From assembly GCA_965276715.1 (NCBI GenBank), contig OZ255622.1, positions 1,798,001 to 1,862,000 on the forward strand: a stretch of DNA of 64,000 nucleotides, in the 5' to 3' direction. Each line of letters opens with the position of its first letter. Positions within the stretch are counted from its first letter, which is position 1. Below the pieces are notes generated by a model. The model did no database searches and was not told the DNA's origin. It saw nothing but the letters and a program-made list of their open reading frames with translations. Shown here piece after piece: positions 7,280 through 15,170 of the stretch. The translations under genes were made by a program, and so were the position numbers. This stretch comes from CAXTPV01 sp965276715 (GTDB taxonomy: Bacteria > Pseudomonadota > Alphaproteobacteria > Acetobacterales > Acetobacteraceae).

Positions 7280-8875
7280 TCAACCGACCGTCTCGCCATG
7301 GTGAACAAGAGCCGGGCGCGACCGCTTTTCGCCGCACTGTCCGAGCAGGTAATGCACCAGCGGGTTCAATCGCTCGCGCCTGATGCGCTCGTGGACCTCC
7401 GCCCCGGGCGGCGCACGGAACGGCGTGCGCGCCGTCCCCATGCAGCGATCACGATAGGCGCGCGCATCGAATTCGGGTCCGGGATCGATCGGCCGGGCGA
7501 TGCCGACCCTGAGATAGTGCGCGAACAGATCGCGGTTCGGACCGGCGGCGGCGCCCGCGCCGCGCGCGTGGAAGGCGACATCGAACAGCGGATGCGGGCT
7601 GAATGCCTGGCGCCTGCGATAACGCAGATAATGCAGCAGGGGCGAGATCGATGCATTGACGCCGTATCGCTTGCGATACCAGTCAGTTTCGAAATAGACG
7701 ATCGGACGCAGTCCCGCCGCCTCGCCGTGAAGGATGTAGTGCAAAAGCGGGTTGCCGGCCGACTTCCCGTCGGCCATCCAGGTCGAACGGTACCATTCGG
7801 TGTCGAAATAGGGATTGGGGCGGCGCCCCTCGTCGGAGCCGTAGCGGCAGAAATGCACCAGCGGATCGAGACCGCTCAGCCGCACATCGGGATATCCGAT
7901 CAGGTAATGGTTCTCGTCGAACAGGTGCGACTCCGCGATCACCGCGGCGATCTCCTCGCCGAGCCGGTCGCCGCTCGCTTGCGTTGCCTGGTGTCCCACC
8001 GCGTCGAGATGCCTGGCCAGGCGTCGCTTGGCCGCCATCCGCTCGAGATGCATGCGGAGCGCCGACCGCGCGGCCGGCTCGTACGCCTCGCGATACTGCA
8101 CGGCGTCGAACCCATCGGACACCACCCTGTTCTCCCGCTCGCCGTGCTCGATGAAATGCAGCAGCGGGTTGATGTCGGCCTCGCGGACGTCGTCGTTGCG
8201 GCGCAGGTAGGTCGTCGTCTCGAAGACCGGGTTCGGGTTCCGGCCCTCGCGCCAGCCGGTCTTGCAGTAGTGGCGGATCAGGTCGCGATCGTCGTCCACG
8301 TCCAGGCCCGTCGCCAGCCGGTAGTAGGTGCCGTCGAACAGTCCCGAACTGGCGATCAGGTGCTCGTCACGCGAGCGAGCGTGGCGTCGTGCCGACCCGA
8401 CCTCGACATAGTGCTCGAACGGATCCCATCCCGAGGCCGCGACCTCCGGGTGGGCCGCCGCATACCAGCCGGCATCGAACCAGTCGTTCGGTGACGTCGG
8501 CCGCGACCTTCGACGGGCGAGGAAGTGCGACAGGCAGGACCCGACCGCTTCGATCCCGTAATGGGCGCGATACCAGGCGACGTCGAAATGCGGCGCCGGG
8601 CATCGATCCTCCCGCTCGCCGATGCGGTGGTAGTGGAGCAGCGGGTTGATCCCCGCTTGCGCCACGTCCTGGTTGGCGGTCAGGTAGTCGTCGGTACGGA
8701 AATGGAAGTTCGGCCAGCGTCCTTCCGTCCAGCCGGTGTTGCAGAAATGGACCAGGAGGTCGCCGTCCGGACCGGCGACCTCACCGTAGCGCGTCCGATA
8801 CCAGTCGGGATCGAACAATCCCGATCGTGCCAGTCCGAGGACGGCATGCGCGACATCTTCCGCGGTCTGGCGCAC
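7280..8875 (-). CDS. Protein built of tandem FD..WY...YPDV...G.DPL.HY repeats
   Basis: A 531-residue protein with no enzymatic domain that I recognise. It consists of about twelve degenerate units of 35-45 residues, each starting with (L)FDxxWYxxxYxxV and containing NPLLHYxxxGxxExRxP; clear examples are FDENHYLIGYPDVRLSGLDP and FETDWYRKRYGV. Such repeats are known to me next to glycosyltransferase domains in surface polysaccharide proteins, but no GT domain follows here; the protein ends shortly after the last unit. The start is a GTG at 8875 (VRQTAEDVAHAV). It lies 45 bases downstream of the Hint_2 gene on the same strand. A role at the cell surface is a guess. Confidence 0.7.
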   Translation of the reverse strand: MRQTAEDVAHAVLGLARSGLFDPDWYRTRYGEVAGPDGDLLVHFCNTGWTEGRWPNFHFRTDDYLTANQDVAQAGINPLLHYHRIGEREDRCPAPHFDVAWYRAHYGIEAVGSCLSHFLARRRSRPTSPNDWFDAGWYAAAHPEVAASGWDPFEHYVEVGSARRHARSRDEHLIASSGLFDGTYYRLATGLDVDDDRDLIRHYCKTGWREGRNPNPVFETTTYLRRNDDVREADINPLLHFIEHGERENRVVSDGFDAVQYREAYEPAARSALRMHLERMAAKRRLARHLDAVGHQATQASGDRLGEEIAAVIAESHLFDENHYLIGYPDVRLSGLDPLVHFCRYGSDEGRRPNPYFDTEWYRSTWMADGKSAGNPLLHYILHGEAAGLRPIVYFETDWYRKRYGVNASISPLLHYLRYRRRQAFSPHPLFDVAFHARGAGAAAGPNRDLFAHYLRVGIARPIDPGPEFDARAYRDRCMGTARTPFRAPPGAEVHERIRRERLNPLVHYLLGQCGEKRSRPALVHHGETVG

Positions 8876-8920
8876 GAGCGGCTCGCGGCCGGGTCACCGT
8901 CGACCCGAAAGCTGGTTCGA

Positions 8921-10099
8921 TCAGGCGACCCGCGACAGCGCCGGTCCCTCCAGCGACGCGGCCCGCGAGGCAAGCCGTCCGCGGATCCGCTCGAGCACGG
9001 GTCCCGACAGGACAAGCGGCGCGCAGGCATCTTCCCAGCTTTGCGGATCCATCTCGGGGTAGAGCGTCACCGCGCCGGACCCGGAGAAATGGTTCCTGTT
9101 GCCGATGTCGAGATAGGATTCCGTCTCGGCATCCTCGGCGAACAGGATGCCGTGCGGCTCGATCTCGACGTGGAAATAGTCGATCCGGCCGGTCATCCGC
9201 GCCTGGGTGATGGTCCGGCCGTTCTGCAGGAGGCTGGCCGGGACCAGGACCCCGTCGAGATGCATCGCGTGGTCGGGCGAGACGAACAGGTCGCGCGCCG
9301 GCTTGCGATCGGCGATCGCGCCGGCGGCGATCCGGATCGGTTGCGCATGCCGGTCGCCGGCCGGGTCGAGATCGAACGACCTGACGCGAACCGCCTTGAC
9401 CGGCATCGGACCGGTCAAGGTCATGACCTGGTCCCCCGCCCGGACATCCTCGACCAGCACAGGGCCGTCGACGGTCAGGATGGAGGTGCCGCGAAGGAAG
9501 CAGGCGAAATCGATGATCGCCTGGCCGGCCGCGTTCTCACCGACCGCGAAGTTCGACTGGGCGAAGGTGCCGACCAGCTTGACGGTGCCGATCGCAGTAC
9601 CGGTTGCGTCCTCGAGGCTGAGGAGACCGGTCGTTCCATCGTAGGCAACCTTGTCGCCCGCGGCGAAGGGCGATCCGAAATTGATGTTGTCGGTCGCCAT
9701 GAATCCGGTGACCGTCGGCGTGGTGCTCAGCAGGTTCAGCAGACCGGGCTCGAACGAGAGCGTCCCGCCGCCGGCGCCGGTGAACGTCGCGCCGATCGCG
9801 CTCAGGGCGCTGACCGTATTGTTCACGACGATGGTGGAGGCGCCGTCGATGACCAGGGCGGCGGTGCTGGCCGCCGTCGCCAAGCCGTTGATGGTGACGA
9901 TCGCGCCGTTCGTCGCTTCCACCGTGTATCCCGACAGCAATCCTGCGACGCTGTCCAGGTTGAACAGGTTCGGACCCGAGAACGTGATCTGCGGATTTAT
10001 TGCCAGGACCGAGATGTCGACGCCGTAGTCGCCGCCGGTCGTCACCGTCTGCTGGGACGGACTGCCGACCCCGCCCAACGTAATCAATGTTGTCGCCAC
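8921..10099 (-). CDS. Hint_2 (Hedgehog/intein-type) domain protein with beta-rich N-terminus
   Basis: A 392-residue protein. The N-terminal 215 residues are Gly/Thr/Ala-rich beta-prone sequence resembling secreted adhesin-type repeats. From ACFLRGTSILTVDG a Hint_2 domain follows: the nucleophile-like Cys, then VEDVRAGDQVMTL, SPDHAMHLDGVLVPA and the terminal HVEIEPHGILFAEDAETES and YLDIGNRNHF. Hint domains can self-cleave, but in this family activity is mostly unproven. I chose the GTG at 10099 because GAGGG lies at the right distance before it; the frame is open 32 codons further up. A second Hint_2 gene is at 52611-53549. The adjacent repeat protein may be a partner. Confidence 0.82.
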   Translation of the reverse strand: MATTLITLGGVGSPSQQTVTTGGDYGVDISVLAINPQITFSGPNLFNLDSVAGLLSGYTVEATNGAIVTINGLATAASTAALVIDGASTIVVNNTVSALSAIGATFTGAGGGTLSFEPGLLNLLSTTPTVTGFMATDNINFGSPFAAGDKVAYDGTTGLLSLEDATGTAIGTVKLVGTFAQSNFAVGENAAGQAIIDFACFLRGTSILTVDGPVLVEDVRAGDQVMTLTGPMPVKAVRVRSFDLDPAGDRHAQPIRIAAGAIADRKPARDLFVSPDHAMHLDGVLVPASLLQNGRTITQARMTGRIDYFHVEIEPHGILFAEDAETESYLDIGNRNHFSGSGAVTLYPEMDPQSWEDACAPLVLSGPVLERIRGRLASRAASLEGPALSRVA

Positions 10100-10301
10100 A
10101 GGATGACCCTCTTGCTTTGTTTCGTTTGTCGGGTCGGTAATCCGGCCGGAGCGCAGCGTTAGACGCCTGATAACCGTGTTAGACTGATGCAACACGGCGC
10201 TCGACGAGTCAAGGAAATCCTATGCCAGTGAAGCAGCGATGCCGATCGACTATTGTGCAGCGCACTAACATACGCTTGCCGTGCTGATGAGAGCCCGGGG
10301 T

Positions 10302-10325
10302 CCGGGGGCCGGCCTCGGCCCCCGG
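10302..10325. terminator. GC-rich palindrome, copy 2 of the 24-bp family
   Basis: Arms CCGGGGGCC and GGCCCCCGG with a GGCCTC loop, the exact reverse complement of the copy at 1495-1518. It starts 16 bases beyond the stop of the reverse-strand alcohol dehydrogenase gene, which fits a terminator for that gene. Confidence 0.6.
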
Positions 10326-10340
10326 CTGCTTGCCCCGCAC

Positions 10341-11396
10341 TCACTCCTGCTTGAGCGAGCTCATGTCGATCGAGAAGCGGTATTTGACGTCGCTCTTCAG
10401 CATGCGCTCGTAGGCCGCGTTGATGTCCTGGATCGCGATCACCTCGACGTCCGACGTGATGCCGTGCTCACTGCAGAAATCCAGCATCTCCTGCGTCTCG
10501 GCGATGCCGCCGATCAGGGAGCCCGCGAACTGCCGCCGCTTGAAGATGACGCTGAACGGTGCCACCGGCAGCGGGTCCTCCGGCGCGCCCACCAGGCAGA
10601 GCGTCCCGTCGCGCTTGAGCAGCGCGAGATAGGCGTCGACCGGATGCTGCGCGGACACGCAATCGAGGATGAAGTCGAAGCTGGCCGCATGCGCCTTCAT
10701 CTGCGCCTGGTCCTTGGAGATCACGACCTCCTTGGCGCCGAGGCGCTTGGCGTCCTCGGTCTTGCCGGGCGAGGTGGTGAACAGCACCACGTGCGCGCCC
10801 ATCGCGGCCGCTAGCTTGACGCCCATGTGGCCGAGCCCGCCGAGCCCGACGACGCCGACCTTCTGGCCGGCCGAGACGCGCCAGTGACGGAGCGGCGAAT
10901 AGGTGGTGATGCCCGCGCACAGCAAGGGTGCAACGCCCTCGAGCGGCAGGTTCTCCGGAATCCGCAGGACGAACGCTTCGTCGACCACGATGCGGTTCGA
11001 ATAGCCGCCCATGGTGATGCCGCCGCCGTGGCGGTCGTCGCGGCCGTTGTAGGTGCCGACGAAGCCTACTTCGCAATATTGCTCGAAGCCCTCGCGGCAA
11101 TTGGCGCACTGCCGGCAGCTGTCGACCATGCAGCCGACGCCGGCGAGGCCGCCTTCCTTGAAGCCGGTGACCTCGTTGCCGACGCGGGTGATGCGTCCCA
11201 CGATCTCGTGGCCGGGACAGCAGGGAAAGACGGTGTTCTTCCACTCGTTGCGGACCTGGTGCAGATCGGAGTGGCAGACGCCGCAATAGAGAATGTCGAT
11301 CTCGACATCACGCGGACCGGGATCGCGGCGCGTGAAGGAGAAGGGCTTGAGCGGGTCGGCCGCGTCCTGCGCGGAAAAGCCGATGCAGTCGAGCAT
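10341..11396 (-). CDS. Zinc-dependent alcohol dehydrogenase, cinnamyl-alcohol dehydrogenase/YahK type
   Basis: A 351-residue medium-chain dehydrogenase that interconverts aldehydes and alcohols with NAD(P)H. The catalytic zinc site is visible (CGVCHSDLH, then GHEIVG), as is the structural zinc loop with four cysteines (CRQCANCREGFEQYC). The Rossmann fingerprint is GLGGLGHMG. FTTSPGKTEDAKRLGA after the second strand resembles the NADP-preferring YahK/CAD group, so aldehyde reduction is the likeliest direction. It stands alone; hisE starts divergently about 100 bases upstream. The true substrate cannot be read from sequence. Confidence 0.93.
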   Translation of the reverse strand: MLDCIGFSAQDAADPLKPFSFTRRDPGPRDVEIDILYCGVCHSDLHQVRNEWKNTVFPCCPGHEIVGRITRVGNEVTGFKEGGLAGVGCMVDSCRQCANCREGFEQYCEVGFVGTYNGRDDRHGGGITMGGYSNRIVVDEAFVLRIPENLPLEGVAPLLCAGITTYSPLRHWRVSAGQKVGVVGLGGLGHMGVKLAAAMGAHVVLFTTSPGKTEDAKRLGAKEVVISKDQAQMKAHAASFDFILDCVSAQHPVDAYLALLKRDGTLCLVGAPEDPLPVAPFSVIFKRRQFAGSLIGGIAETQEMLDFCSEHGITSDVEVIAIQDINAAYERMLKSDVKYRFSIDMSSLKQE

Positions 11397-11497
11397 GGTG
11401 TCTCCTGTTTTGCGAATGCGTGGGGTGTGACGCGCGCGTCCGCGCCGGAATACCGGGCTTTGACGCGAACCTCGCCGATGCCGTTAATGCTCCCCGG

Positions 11498-11866
11498 ATG
11501 AGCGAGTTGCAAAAGCGCCGGCCGGTCGAGTCCGCCGACATCCTGGCGAGCCTGTGGGCGACGATCGCCGCGCGCCGCGGCGCCGACCCGGCCACGAGCT
11601 ATACGGCCTCGTTGCTGGCGCGCCACCCGGTCAAGCCGGCGCAGAAACTGGCCGAGGAGGCGTCCGAGTGCGCCATCGAGGCGGTCGCGGGACGGTCCGA
11701 CGGCCTGGTCCGCGAGAGTGCCGACCTGCTCTACCACCTCGTCGTGCTGCTGGTGGGCGCCGGGATCTCGCCGGACGCCGTGTTCGCGGAACTGGCCGAT
11801 CGCGAGCGCTCGGCACGCGTGCGCACGGTGCCGAAGCGGCGCCGGGGCTCGACCAAGATCCCCTGA
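11498..11866 (+). CDS. hisE: Phosphoribosyl-ATP pyrophosphatase
   Basis: HisE hydrolyses phosphoribosyl-ATP to phosphoribosyl-AMP in histidine biosynthesis. The 122-residue protein has the all-alpha MazG-like signature: KPAQKLAEEASECAIEAV, whose acidic residues bind magnesium, and RESADLLYHLVVLL. The ATG at 11498 (MSELQKRRPV) gives the normal family length; an upstream in-frame ATG at 11420 would add an atypical leader. In many alphaproteobacteria hisE follows hisF; here no other his gene is near, so it appears relocated. Confidence 0.92.
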   Translation: MSELQKRRPVESADILASLWATIAARRGADPATSYTASLLARHPVKPAQKLAEEASECAIEAVAGRSDGLVRESADLLYHLVVLLVGAGISPDAVFAELADRERSARVRTVPKRRRGSTKIP

Positions 11867-12050
11867 CCCGCGCGGATAACCGACAGGTTGACGAACACCG
11901 TCCTTTTCATTACGTTATCGCGATGAGCGCGCTCCACCAGCCGGACACACGGCCCTGCAGCCGCCGCTGACAGGACCCGACGCGCTCCACGCCATCTTCC
12001 ATGATCGCTCCGATCAGGCATGGCTCGACATCCTGCTCGCCTCGCTCCGG

Positions 12051-12836
12051 GTGCCGGAGATCGACGGCGTGCAGATGCCGAGCTTCCCCGACGAGCAGCT
12101 CCAGCGCGAGATCCACGGCCACGCCGGCGAGGTCTCGCTGCACGAGGCGCACACCTTCTTCCGCGAGGTGAAGGCCTACGCCGCCTATGCCGGGCGCCCG
12201 GTCGCCCCGCACCGGCGGATGCTGGATTTCGGCTGCGGCTGGGGCCGCGTGCTGCGGTTGTTCATGAAGGATATCCATCCGGAAAACCTGTTCGGCGCCG
12301 ACAGCACGCCGCGCTTCCTGATGGACGCCAGGCGCTGCAATCCCGCACTCGCCTTCCTGCCGTGCGACAAGGTGCCGCCGACCATCCTGGCCCCCGAGAG
12401 CCTCGACTACGTGATCTCGTGGTCGGTCTTCAGCCATCTCGACGAGTTCTACGCAACGCGCTGGATCGAGGAGTTCGCCCGCCTGCTCAAGCCCGGCGGC
12501 CTGGTGATGCTGACCACCCAGAGCCGCCGCTTCATCCAGTTCTGCGCCGAGATGCGCGTCCGCCGGGCGTCGGGCATCCGCCTCGAGCATCCCTGGTACG
12601 AGGTCTGCGCCGACAGCTTCCCCGACGAGAGCCAGGCCAATTCGCGCTACGAGGCGGGGCTGTTCCTGCACTCGTCGACCGATCAGGCGCCGAACGAGGC
12701 CGCGCATTACGGCGAGGCCATCATCCCGCGCGGCTTCGTGACCAGAAGCTGGGGCTCGATGTTCCGGCTGATCGACTTCGTCGACAACGCGGTGCGCCTG
12801 CCGCAGGCGCTGGTCGTGCTGCAGAAGCCCGGCTGA
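12051..12836 (+). CDS. Class I SAM-dependent methyltransferase (start uncertain)
   Basis: A methyltransferase of 261 or more residues. Motif I is MLDFGCGWGRVLRLF, motif II region NLFGADSTPRF, and the post-I/IV region ESLDYVISWSVFSHL, followed by LLKPGGLVMLTTQS. The substrate is not evident; such proteins often act on sugars or small molecules. The GTG at 12051 has no ribosome-binding sequence, and the frame stays open upstream with plausible sequence (PPLTGPDALHAIFHD) but no ATG, GTG or TTG. An ATG at 11923 opens a short frame (MSALHQPDTRP) that ends at 11970 in CTGA, so a frameshift or a CTG start at 11967 is possible. Confidence 0.78.
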   Translation: MPEIDGVQMPSFPDEQLQREIHGHAGEVSLHEAHTFFREVKAYAAYAGRPVAPHRRMLDFGCGWGRVLRLFMKDIHPENLFGADSTPRFLMDARRCNPALAFLPCDKVPPTILAPESLDYVISWSVFSHLDEFYATRWIEEFARLLKPGGLVMLTTQSRRFIQFCAEMRVRRASGIRLEHPWYEVCADSFPDESQANSRYEAGLFLHSSTDQAPNEAAHYGEAIIPRGFVTRSWGSMFRLIDFVDNAVRLPQALVVLQKPG

Positions 12837-12922
12837 TCCGGCGCCCCGCCGGGCCACAATTGACACCCGGCAAGCGGTGCCCGCACAACCGCCGGCACTC
12901 CGCCGGAACAAGGTTCTTTCCG

Positions 12923-13903
12923 ATGCCTGTCCACGCCTTCATCTTCCCCGGCCAGGGCAGCCAGGCCGTCGGGATGGGACGTGATCTCGCCGCCGCCTTC
13001 GCCGTTGCCCGTGACGTCTTCGACGAGATCGACGATGCGCTCGGCCAGCGGCTGTCCAAGCTGATGTTCACCGGCCCGGGCGAGCAGCTCACGCTGACCG
13101 AGAACGCGCAGCCCGCGCTCATGGCGGCCTCCATTGCGGCATTGCGCGTGCTCGAGGCGGAGGCGGGCATCGGCATCGCCTCGCACGCCGCCCTCGTCGC
13201 CGGCCATTCGCTGGGCGAATACACCGCGCTGGCCGCCGCCCGCTCGCTCGGCCTGTCCGAGACCGCCCGGCTGCTGCGCCGGCGCGGGCTTGCGATGCAG
13301 GCCGCCGTCCCGCCCGGCGCCGGCGCGATGGCCGCCCTGATCGGGGTCGACATCGACGACGCGGCCGACATCTGCGCCGCCTCGCGATGGCGGCCGGAAG
13401 ATGCCGAGCGCGGCCTCGCCGGCGTCGAGCAGGTCGTCGAGGTCGCCAACGACAATGGCGGCGGCCAGGTGGTCATCTCCGGCGACCGCGAGGCGGTCGA
13501 ACGCGCGGCGGATCTCGCCAGGGCGCGCGGGGTCAAGCGGGCCCTGCTGCTGCCGGTCTCGGCACCGTTCCACTGTTCGCTGATGGCGCCGGCGGCGCGC
13601 GCGATGGAAGCGGCACTGGCCGAGGCGCCGATCATGGCGCCTCTGGTGCCGATCATCGCCAACGTGACGGCCGCCAAGATGGTCGAACCCGACGAGATCC
13701 GCGCCCTCCTGGTCCGCCAGGTGACGGGAACGGTGCGCTGGCGCGAAAGCGTGCTCGCGGCAACCGCGATCGGCGTCGACCGCTTCATCGAGCTCGGCGC
13801 GGGCAAGGTCCTCGCCGGCCTCGTCCGGCGCATCGCGCCCGACGCCGAGGCGATGTCGGCGGGGACGCCCGACGAGCTCGAGGCGATGGTCAGGAGTTTC
13901 TGA
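12923..13903 (+). CDS. fabD: Malonyl-CoA:acyl carrier protein transacylase
   Basis: FabD loads malonyl groups from CoA onto ACP for fatty-acid synthesis. The 326-residue protein starts MPVHAFIFPGQGSQ and has the catalytic Ser in GHSLGEY (about residue 95), the His of PVSAPFHCSLM, and the PIIANVTA segment. The ATG at 12923 was chosen because the family always begins just before FPGQGSQ. It is the first gene of fabD-fabG-acpP-fabF-mltG; its stop shares one base with the fabG start (TGATG), so the two are coupled. Confidence 0.97.
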   Translation: MPVHAFIFPGQGSQAVGMGRDLAAAFAVARDVFDEIDDALGQRLSKLMFTGPGEQLTLTENAQPALMAASIAALRVLEAEAGIGIASHAALVAGHSLGEYTALAAARSLGLSETARLLRRRGLAMQAAVPPGAGAMAALIGVDIDDAADICAASRWRPEDAERGLAGVEQVVEVANDNGGGQVVISGDREAVERAADLARARGVKRALLLPVSAPFHCSLMAPAARAMEAALAEAPIMAPLVPIIANVTAAKMVEPDEIRALLVRQVTGTVRWRESVLAATAIGVDRFIELGAGKVLAGLVRRIAPDAEAMSAGTPDELEAMVRSF

Positions 13904-14640
13904 TGTTCGCGCTGACGGGACGGATCGCCCTGGTGACGGGCGCCTCGGGCGGCATCGGCGAGGCGATCGCGCGCACGCTGCACGCGGCCGGCGCCACGGT
14001 CGTCTTGTCCGGCACGCGGACCGAGGCACTCGAGGCACTCGCCGGATCGCTCGGCGCGCGCGCCCACGTCCATGCGGCGGACCTCGGCGATCCCAGCGCG
14101 CCGCAGGGCCTGGTCGGCGCGATCGATGCCGCCCACGGCCGGCTCGACATCCTGGTCAACAATGCCGGGCTCACCAGGGACGGGCTCGCGCTGCGGATGA
14201 AGGACGCGGATTGGGACCGGGTGCTGGAGGTCGACCTGACGGCGCCGTTCCGGCTCTGCCGAGCGGCGCTCGCCGGCATGGTCCGGCGACGGACCGGCCG
14301 GATCGTCAACATCGCCAGCATCTCCGGCGTGCTCGGCAACGCGGGCCAGGCAAACTATTCCGCCGCCAAGGCCGGCATGATCGGCATGACACGGTCGCTC
14401 GCGCGCGAGGTCGCCTCGCGCGGCATCACCGTCAACGCGGTCGCGCCGGGCTTCATCGACACGCCGATGACGGCGGCGCTCAACGAGACCCAGCGCGCGA
14501 CGCTGACCGCGGGCATCCCGCTCGGCCGTCTCGGCACGAGCGCGGACGTCGCCCACGCCGTCCTCTACCTCGCCTCCGACGAGGCCGCCTGGGTCACCGG
14601 GACCACCATGCACGTCAATGGCGGGATGGCGATGTGCTGA
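13903..14640 (+). CDS. fabG: 3-oxoacyl-[acyl-carrier-protein] reductase
   Basis: FabG reduces beta-ketoacyl-ACP with NADPH in chain elongation. The 245-residue SDR has the cofactor motif TGASGGIG, the NNAG motif and the catalytic Ser-Tyr-Lys set (NIASISG, then YSAAKAG with Tyr near residue 153). The ending WVTGTTMHVNGGMAM is typical of FabG. Overlap with fabD and position before acpP separate it from the many other SDR enzymes, including the one at 19284. Confidence 0.96.
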   Translation: MFALTGRIALVTGASGGIGEAIARTLHAAGATVVLSGTRTEALEALAGSLGARAHVHAADLGDPSAPQGLVGAIDAAHGRLDILVNNAGLTRDGLALRMKDADWDRVLEVDLTAPFRLCRAALAGMVRRRTGRIVNIASISGVLGNAGQANYSAAKAGMIGMTRSLAREVASRGITVNAVAPGFIDTPMTAALNETQRATLTAGIPLGRLGTSADVAHAVLYLASDEAAWVTGTTMHVNGGMAMC

Positions 14641-14800
14641 TCGACCGTCGCGGCATGGCGGCCTGCCGCGCTTTCGGCTAAGCCCGGCCAGGTGAACGAT
14701 ATTGTCATCACAGGGACACGCGATTGCCATGACTCCGACATCCGGCGCATGCCCGCGCCCGGCCATCAGCTTGGCGGCCCGAACGGAAGCATGCTAATCG

Positions 14801-14825
14801 CCCCGCTGCTTCGTCCGGAGCGGGG
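14801..14825 (+). promoter_or_regulatory. Hairpin in the fabG-acpP gap
   Basis: CCCCGCT and AGCGGGG form a 7-bp stem with an 11-base loop, in the middle of the 269-base space between fabG and acpP. There is no T-run. It could attenuate or process the transcript, so that acpP is expressed more strongly than the upstream genes, as is usual for this abundant protein. This is inference only. Confidence 0.35.
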
Positions 14826-14909
14826 ATGCAGGCCGTCGATCGGGAGATTGCCCGGGGGCGGAACAACACAGGACGAATATCGTTTCAACCGCGAGCAGGA
14901 ACGAGGCCG

Positions 14910-15149
14910 ATGAGCGACATTGCCGACAAGGTCAAGAAGATCGTTGTGGAACATCTGGGCGTCGAAGAGAGCAAGGTCACGCCCGAGGCGTCCTTCATCG
15001 ATGACCTTGGCGCGGACAGTCTCGACACGGTCGAGTTGGTGATGGCGTTCGAGGAGGCGTTCGGCGTCGAGATTCCCGAGGACGCCGCCGAGAAGATCAG
15101 CACCGTCAAGGACGCCATCGACTACATCGAGAAACAGAAGGCGGCCTGA
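14910..15149 (+). CDS. acpP: Acyl carrier protein
   Basis: A 79-residue acidic ACP. The 4'-phosphopantetheine attachment site is Ser37 in DDLGADSLDTVELVM. The start MSDIADKVKKIVVEHL at 14910 is preceded by an AGGA-ACGAGG ribosome-binding stretch; upstream codons in frame are not ACP-like. It carries growing acyl chains between FabD, FabG and FabF, all encoded beside it. The 269-base gap before it suggests its own promoter. Confidence 0.98.
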   Translation: MSDIADKVKKIVVEHLGVEESKVTPEASFIDDLGADSLDTVELVMAFEEAFGVEIPEDAAEKISTVKDAIDYIEKQKAA

Positions 15150-15170
15150 GGCGGGGACGCGATCGGTTGC

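Noticed and set aside
12721..14766. Long minus-strand frames opposite fabD and fabG
   Set aside because: The plus-strand genes are unmistakable; the antisense frames are Arg/Ser/Ala-rich without domains.
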